Assembly (NCBI GenBank): GCA_903918755.1
Contig: CAIXFN010000076.1
Location: forward strand, 62,001 to 126,000
Length of the DNA: 64,000 bases
From: an uncultured Pedosphaera sp.
Lineage (GTDB): Bacteria > Verrucomicrobiota > Verrucomicrobiia > Limisphaerales > Pedosphaeraceae
Direction: 5' to 3'
The notes under the pieces were generated by a model, which did no database searches, was not told the origin of the DNA, and saw nothing but the letters and a program-made list of their open reading frames with translations. The first letter of the stretch is position 1, and each line of letters opens with the position of its first letter. The translations under genes and the position numbers were made by a program. Positions 1 through 6,547 of the stretch are shown here, in pieces.

Positions 1-187
1 GGTGGCGGTCAAAGGCACTCTTGGTGTACTGGAAGAGGCCGCCCGGCGCGGTTTGGTAGATCTACGCGTCGTGATCCAGCGGCTGAAAACGACCGGTATT
101 TTTCTGGCCCCTGAAATCCTCGATGCGGCGCTCGAACGCGACCGTGTCCGCCGGCAATCGATTCGGCGAAACGAGCCGGAACCGTGA
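1..187 (+). CDS. 3' end of a DUF3368 (PIN-domain-like) protein, truncated by window edge
   Basis: Only the last ~61 codons are present; the frame is open to the window edge, so the true start lies upstream. The visible peptide has the order typical of the DUF3368 C-terminus: a 'KGTLGVL' strand/turn, an 'AARRGLV' helix, a helix ending in 'LKTTGIFL' and a final 'PEILDAALERD' helix. DUF3368 proteins are PIN-like predicted nucleases, usually paired with a small UPF0175 antitoxin encoded just upstream; that partner would be outside the window. A toxin role is family knowledge, not shown here. The GTG at position 2 lies inside the domain and is not a credible start. Confidence 0.75.
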   Translation, partial: VAVKGTLGVLEEAARRGLVDLRVVIQRLKTTGIFLAPEILDAALERDRVRRQSIRRNEPEP

Positions 188-230
188 AGATAATATGCCG
201 GACGGGCAAGGGTCTCACAATTCACGGTTT

Positions 231-656
231 GATCAGTTCCACTCTGTGCTTTCCGTGAACTCCTGTGGCCAATCAATCTCCCGGTTCGCCCTGCGAGTCC
301 AACCTCAGGACACTTAATCCAGTTTTAAGCTCGGTTCGAACGGAATTGAACCTGCCTGCTGCGGTCACCTTGAAACATCGCTTTTTGGCAAATTTTGCGC
401 ATTCTGGCGACCAAATCAATTCCGGGTTTCCGCCCCAAGTCCAACTTCCGGACACTTAATCCAGTTTCGATTCGCGGCGACCGGAATTCACCTTGCCAAT
501 TTTCTTCATGGCTTGACCAGTTCCCCTTTGTGCTCTCTGTGAACTCTTGTGGCCAATCAACCTCCTGGTTCCCACTCCGAGTCCAGGTTAAACAAACTTA
601 ATCCAGTTTCAGGTGATCTCGAACCGAATGGACATTGCCCGATCGCCTGTCCGGCA
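231..656. repeat. three degenerate copies of a 142-bp direct tandem repeat
   Basis: The words 'CTTAATCCAGTTT' recur at 313, 455 and 597, exactly 142 bp apart each time. 'GATCAGTTCC' at 231 matches 'GACCAGTTCC' at 515 (2 x 142), with 'CTGTGAACTC.TGTGGCCAATCAA' following in copies 1 and 3 and a diverged version in copy 2. 'GTCCAAC' precedes the core word in copies 1 and 2 and 'GTCCAGG' in copy 3. Approximate units are 231-372, 373-514 and 515-656. No convincing gene overlaps; the short open frames across it are different in each copy. The flanks 188-230 and 657-706 show nothing recognisable. Confidence 0.75.
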
Positions 657-706
657 TTCTGTCCGGCGTGGCTCAGAGCCAAGATGGCAGCCATCGCGGT
701 GCCGAA

Positions 707-866
707 CGCTGCAGATTTATTGGCTTCGGATGGAGGCTCGATTTAAGGTGGGGGCATGACGAACCAAAACCAGAACGTGCCCACGGAAACGGCCGGCTGG
801 ACTGGCGGGGCAGGTGGCGCCGGTGGGGCCGGGGCGGCGGGGAAGGCCGCAACCGGCAGGCGCTGA
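707..866 (+). pseudogene. truncated duplicate of the 5' end of the AAA+ ATPase gene
   Basis: Positions 707-839 repeat 3493-3622 almost exactly, including the upstream 'TTTAAGGTGGGGGC' and the ATG (756 here, 3542 there). The copied frame encodes the same first residues, MTNQNQNVPTETA, and the Gly/Ala-rich linker, with a few substitutions and one 3-bp length change. It then leaves homology and stops at 864-866 after 36 residues. Directly downstream is decayed hsdM sequence, so this is a duplication or rearrangement scar rather than a functional small gene. The copied translation start may still be used, which would give a short Gly-rich peptide. Confidence 0.75.
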
Positions 867-868
867 TT

Positions 869-1215
869 GGGGTAAATGCGCTGGAATGCGTGATTGGTCT
901 GCCGGAAAAGCTCTTCTTCGGCCAGGCACCGGCTTTCCGGCCACGAACCAGAACCAGCTGGGCAGCGAGCAGATTGCGAAAATTGTGGCGACCTACCAGG
1001 CGTTTAAGACCGTGGATAAATACGCTTACCGGGCCACGTTCGACGAAATCAAAGAGAACGATTTCAATCTGAACATTCCGCGTTATGTGGACACTTTTGA
1101 ACCGGAAAAACCGGTGAACCTCAAGGCCGTACAAAAGGAAATCGACGATCGGGAGAATCAACTGGCCGGTGTGCGCAAGCAGATGGCGGGTTATCTGAAA
1201 GAGCTGGGATTATGA
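869..1215 (+). pseudogene. hsdM: decayed hsdM (type I restriction DNA methyltransferase) C-terminal region
   Basis: Two frames hold recognisable HsdM blocks. From about 872 the peptide 'ALECVIGLPEKLFFG' matches the conserved HsdM segment that precedes GTGIPA. In a second frame from about 934 to the stop at 1213-1215 come 'GTGFPA', then 'NQNQLGSEQIAKIVATY', 'FDEIKENDFNLNIPRYVDT' and a coiled end 'RKQMAGYLKELGL', the usual HsdM tail. Residues between GFPA and NQNQ are missing compared with the family, and the frame change near 925 breaks the gene. The whole N-terminal methylase core with the NPPF motif is absent. I infer a dead type I restriction-modification locus. Confidence 0.8.
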
Positions 1216-1292
1216 ATGAGTTGAAGGTGCAAGAGCAAATTCCTTGCAATAAATGCAATGTCATGCTATTTATTGTGCGCATTATCCGCTAA
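1212..1292 (+). pseudogene. possible start of a lost gene coupled to hsdM (hsdS-like position)
   Basis: An ATG at 1212 overlaps the hsdM stop as ATGA, the usual coupling to the next gene in type I restriction operons. The frame gives MNELKVQEQIP and stops after 26 residues. The beginning resembles the short N-terminus of some HsdS proteins, but this is too little to identify. It may be the abandoned start of hsdS, or chance. Confidence 0.2.
1244..1272 (+). promoter_or_regulatory. candidate promoter of the nucleotidyltransferase cassette
   Basis: TTGCAA at 1244-1249 is followed, after 17 bp, by TATTTA at 1267-1272. A TG at 1264-1265 makes it an extended -10. The expected start of transcription lies ~25 nt before the ATG at 1305. 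Two TGCAAT direct repeats (1245-1250, 1254-1259) lie in or next to the spacer and could be an operator, which is speculative. Confidence 0.4.
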
Positions 1293-1304
1293 ACAAATAT
1301 CAAT

Positions 1305-1910
1305 ATGAGTGATCAAATAACCAAGGAATCGTTGGACCGATCATTCAAACTACTTTCCGGCCGGCTCGATTTGGCGCGGACGGAAGCCGTGCGACTGGTC
1401 ATTTGCGGCGGCTCGGCTTTGATTGCCACTGGTTTGCGGAACCGAACCACCCATGACGCCGACATTGTGGCGTTGATGAATGAGGCGCGAGAACTGGTTA
1501 GCCCAGAGCCACTGCCACCGTTTCTTTTGGAAGCCAGCACGCAAGTGGCGCGCGACCTGGGATTGAGTCCCCGATGGTTGAACAACGGTCCAAGTCAAGA
1601 TGACGGCGGGCTTTTTCAGATGGGTTTACCCGGCGGATTCGCCAGCCGCCTGACCGAATGCATCTTTGGCCCGCGCCTGACGGTCTATTACATCGGTCGA
1701 ATTGACCAGATTCATTTCAAACTTTACGCCGCCGCAGACCAATCGGACCCGACCCATCTGGCCGATCTCCGAGCCTTGAATCCCACCGGCCCCGAATTGG
1801 AAGCGGCCGCCCGCTGGACGATGACCCACGATGTATCAGCAGGCTTTCGCTGGGTGCTGCAAGAACTCCTGAAGCAAATTGGGCATGAATCAATCGCTAA
1901 AAACATTTAA
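1305..1910 (+). CDS. AbiEii/DUF6036-like nucleotidyltransferase, putative toxin
   Basis: A 201-residue protein with the minimal nucleotidyltransferase signature: G35-G36-S37 followed by D51-x-D53 in 'TTHDADIV', and later a 'FKLYAAAD..D.....D' stretch with K139, D148 and D154. This matches the AbiEii-type arrangement of motifs. Such enzymes transfer nucleotides, often to tRNA or protein, and act as toxins in type IV-like toxin-antitoxin or abortive-infection pairs; the substrate here is unknown. The stop codon overlaps the next gene by 26 nt, so the two are translationally coupled. No clear Shine-Dalgarno precedes the ATG. The cassette sits between two sets of hsdM remnants, consistent with a defence-type accessory locus. 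Alternative: a housekeeping-type DUF6036 enzyme of unknown role. Confidence 0.65.
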   Translation: MSDQITKESLDRSFKLLSGRLDLARTEAVRLVICGGSALIATGLRNRTTHDADIVALMNEARELVSPEPLPPFLLEASTQVARDLGLSPRWLNNGPSQDDGGLFQMGLPGGFASRLTECIFGPRLTVYYIGRIDQIHFKLYAAADQSDPTHLADLRALNPTGPELEAAARWTMTHDVSAGFRWVLQELLKQIGHESIAKNI

Positions 1911-2898
1911 GGAAGAATACCGCGATCTGCTGGTGAATTTCCTCTGGCGGCAGTGGTCAGCCTTGGGCGTGGCCGGCCAGGCCAGCGGTGAGGACGTCTG
2001 GAGCGTTGACCCGGAAGCCCTGTTGCTATTCACCTGCACCCTGGGCCGGTACGAACCGCGCCTGTTCGACGAAGTGCTGGACTGGCTGCAGGAGAATGGC
2101 CGGTTCATCAATGTCATGCGGCTCAAACGGATTCTGCGCACAGAACCTTTTGCCGGGGAACGGGCGCTGGCGGCCGTGGCGGGCGTGCTGGCCAAAGGCA
2201 CAGAGGCGATGAAATGGAAGCTGCTCGCCAACTCCGTGGCCCCGGCGGCGACGCCGGAACCCTTTTTCTTCGCGGCCGGGGGCCAGCCGCAACCTGCGCT
2301 GGGCGAGGCCGAGCCGTATTTTGCGCGGTGCGGGTACCGGCGCGGGCCGCTGCGGCTGCGCGGTTATTCCCAAAAATTCCGCCCGGCGCAGCCGACCACC
2401 ATGGCCTTGCAACTCCGCGCTCTGTTGGGCATCAACGTTCGCTGCGAAATCGTGCTTTACCTGCTGACGCATGAGGCGGCGCATCCCGCGCAGATTGCGC
2501 GTGAGGCGTACTATTTTGAGCGCGCCGTGCAGGGCACGCTGGTGGATATGCTCCAGTCCGGCGTGGTAGGACTGCGATTCCAGGGGCGGGAGAAACATTA
2601 CTGGCTCAAGCCGGAGCCGTGGGCGGCGCTCTTGCACCGGTCGCCGGTCTTTCCCCGGTGGGTGACCTGGCCGCCTCTGTTCAGCGCGCTGGAACGGATC
2701 TGGCTGAAAGTGAACGACCCCAGGCTGGAAACACTGGATCCCCTGCTGCAATCCTCCGAACTGCGCCAGCTCATGGCGGACGTGCGACCGGCGTTGGAAC
2801 GGGCACGCTATGACAAGAACCTGGCCGACCCGCGCGAATATCTGGGCGAAAAATATCTGCCCGTGTTTCTGGGCGACGTCATCAAACTGCTTACCTAA
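1885..2898 (+). CDS. winged-helix DNA-binding protein, likely partner/antitoxin of the nucleotidyltransferase
   Basis: A 337-residue protein starting at ATG 1885 (MNQSLKTFKEEYRDLL); an in-frame TTG at 1879 is a poorer start. The first ~120 residues are helical and unrecognised. Around residues 170-240 lies an ArsR/MarR-like winged helix: 'INVRCEIVLYLLT' as helix 1, 'HPAQIAREAYYFERAVQGT' as the recognition region and 'VGLRFQGREKHYWL' as the wing. The 26-nt overlap with the upstream nucleotidyltransferase argues that the two products work together. By analogy with AbiEi/AbiEii it would bind the cassette promoter and neutralise the enzyme, although in classical AbiE operons the antitoxin gene comes first. 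Function is inferred. Confidence 0.6.
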   Translation: MNQSLKTFKEEYRDLLVNFLWRQWSALGVAGQASGEDVWSVDPEALLLFTCTLGRYEPRLFDEVLDWLQENGRFINVMRLKRILRTEPFAGERALAAVAGVLAKGTEAMKWKLLANSVAPAATPEPFFFAAGGQPQPALGEAEPYFARCGYRRGPLRLRGYSQKFRPAQPTTMALQLRALLGINVRCEIVLYLLTHEAAHPAQIAREAYYFERAVQGTLVDMLQSGVVGLRFQGREKHYWLKPEPWAALLHRSPVFPRWVTWPPLFSALERIWLKVNDPRLETLDPLLQSSELRQLMADVRPALERARYDKNLADPREYLGEKYLPVFLGDVIKLLT

Positions 2899-3106
2899 AA
2901 TGTGAACTTGAAGGCAATCCTGCGCGCGGCTGTGGGTGCGGGAAACCATCACCAGCCAATCCGCGAAACGGCCGACGATCAAATCGGTAAACGCACCGGA
3001 ATGATCCTGTGCTGGCCACGGCATGGGGACAGAGTTGGAGCCTCCATATCCCGCTTTGCCCAGAGGCTACGCAGGGCAGACCGCGGGCAGCTACCAAACA
3101 AAGGCA
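2899..3106. other. junction sequence without a recognisable gene
   Basis: An open frame starts at 2902 and runs on into the rhuM fragment, but its first ~85 codons have no family-like pattern. I see no repeat, promoter or RNA here. It is probably scrambled sequence between the cassette and the restriction remnants. Confidence 0.4.
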
Positions 3107-3169
3107 CTGGCCGGCGCGCGCAAGCAGGTGGTTGGTTATCTGAAAGCGCTTGGATTAGGAGCGACCTGA
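3107..3169 (+). pseudogene. hsdM: second hsdM C-terminal fragment
   Basis: The 20-codon frame reads 'LAGARKQVVGYLKALGLGA' and stops at 3167-3169. It aligns residue by residue with the end of the first hsdM remnant ('LAGVRKQMAGYLKELGL', stop at 1213). Only this tail is left. It directly abuts the rhuM fragment, the order found where rhuM lies inside type I restriction operons. Confidence 0.7.
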
Positions 3170-3425
3170 TCATCTACAAATCCGCGGATGGAAAAAGCGC
3201 GGTGAAACTCCGCGTGCAGGACGGCAGCGTGGGGCTGACGCAGGCCGAAATGGGGAAATTGTTTGGGACCACGCCGCAAGGCATAACCCAGGTAATCAAA
3301 GCCATTTACGCCGAAAACGAAATCGTCGAAATGGCAACTTGTAAGGAGCCCTTACAAGTTCGATCCGGGGGCGGCGGAAAGTGGAACGTCGATTGAAAAT
3401 CTGCAATCTGGAGATGATCCTGGGG
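3160..3425 (+). pseudogene. decayed rhuM-family gene
   Basis: From 3160 the frame encodes 'SDLIIYKSADGKSAVKLRV', 'LTQAEMGKLFGTT', 'ITQVIKAIYAENE' and 'ATCKEPLQVR', the conserved N-terminal half of RhuM (virulence RhuM / DNA-binding family). No start codon precedes SDLI; the expected ATG seems deleted. Near 3375 the frame shifts, and 'VERRLKICNLEMIL' (from 3381) continues the family pattern 'V.RKL..YNLDMIL' in another phase. Homology ends near 3425, and most of the family's ~330 residues are missing. The gene is dead. RhuM genes often sit beside hsdM/hsdS. Confidence 0.75.
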
Positions 3426-3492
3426 GAGATGTCAGGGCCTCGTTACCTCGTCGCCTGTAACTTGTTGGGCTGGCGGCTTGGAGGAACCGGAA

Positions 3493-3622
3493 TGCTGCAG
3501 ATTTATTGGCTTCGGATGGGGGCTCGGTTTAAGGTGGGGGCATGACGAACCAAAACCAGAACGTGCCAACGGAAACGGCCGCCGGGACTGGCGGGGCCAG
3601 CGGGGGTGGGGCCGGGGCGGCG
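3493..3622 (+). repeat. source copy of the ATPase 5' duplication
   Basis: This ~130-bp segment spans the upstream region, ATG and first 27 codons of the intact ATPase gene. It matches 707-839 with only scattered substitutions and a 3-bp length difference. The fixed offset is 2786 bp up to the linker. The strong identity outside codons suggests a recent event. Confidence 0.8.
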
Positions 3623-5380
3623 CGGCTGCCTTTGCGCGGGTGGGCGGTGGAGTTTGCGCGGCGGTGGAATAGCGCTACGTATTCGTTGTTTGTCCTGCAC
3701 GGCAATATTTATGACATCTTCCCGGTGCAGAATGGCCGGGACCTGGCGTACGTCCATCTGAAGGCGTACCTGGCCCGGCGCTTTTTTCCGGAGCGGGAAT
3801 ACCTGCTGTTTTATGATATTGGGGACGGGTTGACGTTTGGGTCGGCGGAGATGCAGCAGCGCTTTTTTGAATGGCTGGCGCTTTATGACGAGGTGGAGGG
3901 GACGAATCTGCGGCAGACCGGCCCGCCCCGCGACTTGGTGCGGCTGGCGCCGTTGCTCCGGCGCTTTTTTGCGCGGGTGACGGAAAAACGCGAGGATTGG
4001 AAGGGGATCACGCTGATCATCGATTTCCCGGAGAAATTGATTCCGCCGACGGAGGAATCCGGCGCGACGGTGGAGGAGCGGATGAACCTGGTGACGCTCC
4101 TGAAGTGGGCGGCCTCGCCGGAATTGCGGCAAATGGACGTGGGGGTGCTGCTGGTCACGGAGTCGGCGGCGAAGCTGCACACCGATTTGCTCCAGAATCC
4201 CCACGTGGCGCAGGTTCGGATTGACCTGCCGGATGCGGAGGAACGGTTGCGGTTTTTGCAGTCTGGTTGGGTGGAGGCGATGGCGGGGGGGCGTCCGCTG
4301 GCGGAGTGGAGCGATTTTACGGCCGCGGAACTGGCGCCGCGGCTGGCGGGACTCAATCTGTTGCGGATTCAGCATCTGCTGGCGGAGGCGGCACGCAACG
4401 GGACCCGCCTGACGACGGAACATCTGGCGGCGGGCAAGAAGCGGCTCATTGAGGAATATTGCCAGGGCCTGGTGCGGTTCAAGGATCCCAAACCCGGGGT
4501 GAGCCTGGACCGGGTGGCCACGCATGCCGCGGCCAAGACGAAGCTGCGGGAACTGGCCTGGCTGATCAAGAACGACAAGCGCGATGTGCTGGAGCGGGGC
4601 ATTTTGGTGCCGGGCCGCGTCGGTGTGGGCAAATCCTTCCTGGTGGATTGTTTCGCCAGCGAGTGCGGCTTGCCGGTGATGGAGATCGCAGAATTCCGCT
4701 CCAAGTGGGTGGGCGATACGGAGCGGCAGCAGATGCGAATTTTGATGACCGTCCGGGCTTTGGGTCCGGTTATTGTCGTGGTGGATGAAGCGGACGCGGT
4801 GTTCGGGTCCCGCGAAAGCGGGGATGACGATGGCGGGGTGTCGGGTCGGGTGTTCGCGGCGTTTGCCGCGCATATCGGGGACGCCTCTTTGCGGGGACGG
4901 GAATTGTGGGTGGCGATGACATCGCGGCCGGACTTGCTGGCGATCGACATGAAACGTCAGGGTCGCTTTGGATTGTGCATTCCGCTCTTTCCGGCCCAGG
5001 GGCCGGAGGATGTCTGGGATTTGTTCAGCACGGTGGCCCGATTGAAAAAAATCACCCTCGGGGAAGCGATTCAGGCGTATATCCGGGCCAACCTGGGCGG
5101 GCGGCCCCTCACGGGGAGCGATGTGGAGTCGGTGTTGATCCGGGCCAAGGAACGCGCGGTGCTGGCCAAACGCGATGAGGACGTGCAACTGGCGGATCTG
5201 GAGGAAGCCGTCAATTCGTTCATCGATCCCCTGGACGCCGATTTGCTGCGGTTGCAGGAATTGGAAGCGGTGCTGGCGTGTTCCGACCGACGCTATTTGC
5301 CGGAGGCGTATCGCAGCGCGGAGCGGGGTCCGTTGGTGGAGGAATTCAAACGGATCAAACTGCGCAGCGGAAAGCGATAA
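3542..5380 (+). CDS. tandem AAA+ ATPase with a degenerate first module
   Basis: A 612-residue cytosolic protein. Residues 1-30 are a Gly/Ala-rich linker. Residues ~35-320 look like an AAA+ module that lost its P-loop: 'LFVLHGNIYDIF' occupies the early strand, 'GITLIIDFPEKLI' the Walker B position and 'DVGVLLVTESAAKL' a sensor-1-like strand. Residues ~335-560 are an intact AAA+ module: Walker A G358-R-V-G-V-G-K364-S365, Walker B 'VIVVVDEADAVF' with D415-E416, 'VAMTSRPDLL' as sensor 1 and a basic 'KRQGRFG' arginine-finger region. The substrate is unknown; there is no protease or helicase domain. A partial copy of its 5' end lies at 707-866 beside restriction remnants. It may belong to the accessory region or be a host gene at its edge. 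Confidence 0.8.
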   Translation: MTNQNQNVPTETAAGTGGASGGGAGAARLPLRGWAVEFARRWNSATYSLFVLHGNIYDIFPVQNGRDLAYVHLKAYLARRFFPEREYLLFYDIGDGLTFGSAEMQQRFFEWLALYDEVEGTNLRQTGPPRDLVRLAPLLRRFFARVTEKREDWKGITLIIDFPEKLIPPTEESGATVEERMNLVTLLKWAASPELRQMDVGVLLVTESAAKLHTDLLQNPHVAQVRIDLPDAEERLRFLQSGWVEAMAGGRPLAEWSDFTAAELAPRLAGLNLLRIQHLLAEAARNGTRLTTEHLAAGKKRLIEEYCQGLVRFKDPKPGVSLDRVATHAAAKTKLRELAWLIKNDKRDVLERGILVPGRVGVGKSFLVDCFASECGLPVMEIAEFRSKWVGDTERQQMRILMTVRALGPVIVVVDEADAVFGSRESGDDDGGVSGRVFAAFAAHIGDASLRGRELWVAMTSRPDLLAIDMKRQGRFGLCIPLFPAQGPEDVWDLFSTVARLKKITLGEAIQAYIRANLGGRPLTGSDVESVLIRAKERAVLAKRDEDVQLADLEEAVNSFIDPLDADLLRLQELEAVLACSDRRYLPEAYRSAERGPLVEEFKRIKLRSGKR

Positions 5381-5391
5381 AAAGGGGAGGA

Positions 5392-5467
5392 TGGGGTGGC
5401 CAACGGGATTCGAACCCGCAACAACAAGCTCCACAAGCTTGGACTCTACCATTGAGCTATGACCACC
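5392..5467 (-). tRNA. trnH: tRNA-His (anticodon GTG), CCA encoded
   Basis: On the minus strand, GTGGTCA pairs with TGGCCAC as a 7-bp acceptor stem (one G-T pair). The extra 5' G (position -1, complement of 5467) faces discriminator C, the hallmark of tRNA-His. The T-arm reads GCGGGTTCGAATCCCG. The anticodon stem is CAAGC/GCTTG with loop TTGTGGA, giving anticodon GTG (complement of 5432-5434). The 3' CCA is encoded at 5392-5394. The gene is convergent with the ATPase gene, 11 bp away. Confidence 0.95.
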
Positions 5468-5478
5468 AGCCGGAAACG

Positions 5479-5507
5479 ATCTTAATTTCCCGCGGGTCCG
5501 ACGTCAA
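5479..5507 (-). promoter_or_regulatory. promoter of tRNA-His
   Basis: On the minus strand, TTGACG (complement of 5502-5507) and TAAGAT (complement of 5479-5484) are separated by exactly 17 bp. The start of transcription would fall ~5 nt before the mature 5' end. This is close to the sigma-70 consensus. Confidence 0.7.
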
Positions 5508-5602
5508 GCGATAGTGCAAAGCGTTTTTGGGGCGGATTCCGGCCCGGGCGGAGCCCAGCGGGGAACCTTGCACTTCAGCGTCGGCTGGCTTAAGCATTCC
5601 GC

Positions 5603-6475
5603 GTGGCAGAGGCAGATTTTTCCGATGCGGCGCTGGTCTTGGTGGGGCATGGATCGACGGTGAACGCCGATTCGTCCGCTCCGGTTTACCAGCATGCCGA
5701 TGAGTTCCGCCGGCGCGGCGTGTTTGCGCAGGTGGTGGAGGGCTTTTGGAAGCTGGGACCGGGGATCGCCGGGGTGTTGCGCGGGGTTTTTGCCAGGCGG
5801 GTGTTCATTGTGCCCGTGTTCATCAGCTCAGGATACTTTACCGAACAGGTGATTCCGCGGGAGTTGGGGCTGTGCGCCAACGGGGAGCCGAACTTTGCGC
5901 GGGTGCAACAGCGCGGGGAACAAACCCTTTATTATTGCCAGCCGGTGGGGACGGCCGACCGCATGACGGAAGTGATCCTGGCCCGCGCGCAGGAGGTCGT
6001 GCGGAGGTTTCCCTTCCCGCGGGTGCCGCCGGTGAAGTCCACGGCGCTGTTTATTGCCGGTCACGGCACGGGCAATAACGAGAACTCGCGGCAGGCGATT
6101 GAACGGCAGGTCGAATTGATCCGGGCGCGCCAATTGTATGCCGAGGTCCATCCCGCCTTCATGGAGGAAGATCCCCGCATAGCCCAGTGTTACGCCGTCG
6201 CCCAGGCCAAATACCTGGTGGTGGTGCCGTTCTTCATCAGCGAGGGATTGCACACCTCCACGGACATTCCCGAGTTGTTGGGGGAGGCGCCCCGGTTGAT
6301 CCAGGAGCGGTTGCGCCAGGGCCAGCCGGCGTGGCGGAATCCCACCGAGCGACAGGGCAAGCTGCTCTGGTATGCGGGCAGCGTGGGCAGCGCCCCGGAG
6401 GTGGTGGAAGTCATCTGGGAGCGGGTCCGGCAGGCGGCGGAACCGGGAATTGGGAACGCCAGTGCTGGGTGTTGA
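5603..6475 (+). CDS. CbiX-like (sirohydrochlorin chelatase fold) two-domain protein
   Basis: A 290-residue protein with two CbiX-like halves. The first begins 'LVLVGHGSTVNADS' and the second, near residue 150, 'ALFIAGHGTGNNENS'. Both carry the His of the GHG motif that holds the metal in CbiX/CbiK/SirB chelatases. 'VFIVPVFISSGYFT' and 'LVVVPFFISEGLH' are the paired core strands. CbiX enzymes insert cobalt or iron into sirohydrochlorin for cobalamin or sirohaem. No other tetrapyrrole genes lie nearby, so the substrate is open. The GTG at 5603 is chosen because it puts the GHG motif ~15 residues from the N-terminus, as in the family; there is no ATG further upstream in frame. It is the first gene of a plus-strand run, 72 bp before tyrA. 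Confidence 0.7.
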   Translation: MAEADFSDAALVLVGHGSTVNADSSAPVYQHADEFRRRGVFAQVVEGFWKLGPGIAGVLRGVFARRVFIVPVFISSGYFTEQVIPRELGLCANGEPNFARVQQRGEQTLYYCQPVGTADRMTEVILARAQEVVRRFPFPRVPPVKSTALFIAGHGTGNNENSRQAIERQVELIRARQLYAEVHPAFMEEDPRIAQCYAVAQAKYLVVVPFFISEGLHTSTDIPELLGEAPRLIQERLRQGQPAWRNPTERQGKLLWYAGSVGSAPEVVEVIWERVRQAAEPGIGNASAGC

Positions 6476-6547
6476 CCGTTTCCACGATAGTGGAAATTTG
6501 TATTTTCCCGCTTCCATCCCACCGCGCGTTTGCCTTAAGGTTGACCG

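Noticed and set aside
1-3540. Insertion sequence or transposase explaining the scars
   Set aside because: No transposase motif, terminal inverted repeat or short target duplication was found.
3503-5452. 649-residue minus-strand open frame
   Set aside because: It is antisense to the AAA+ ATPase and tRNA-His genes, rich in Arg/Pro/His/Gln as expected from GC-rich shadow frames, with no domain pattern.
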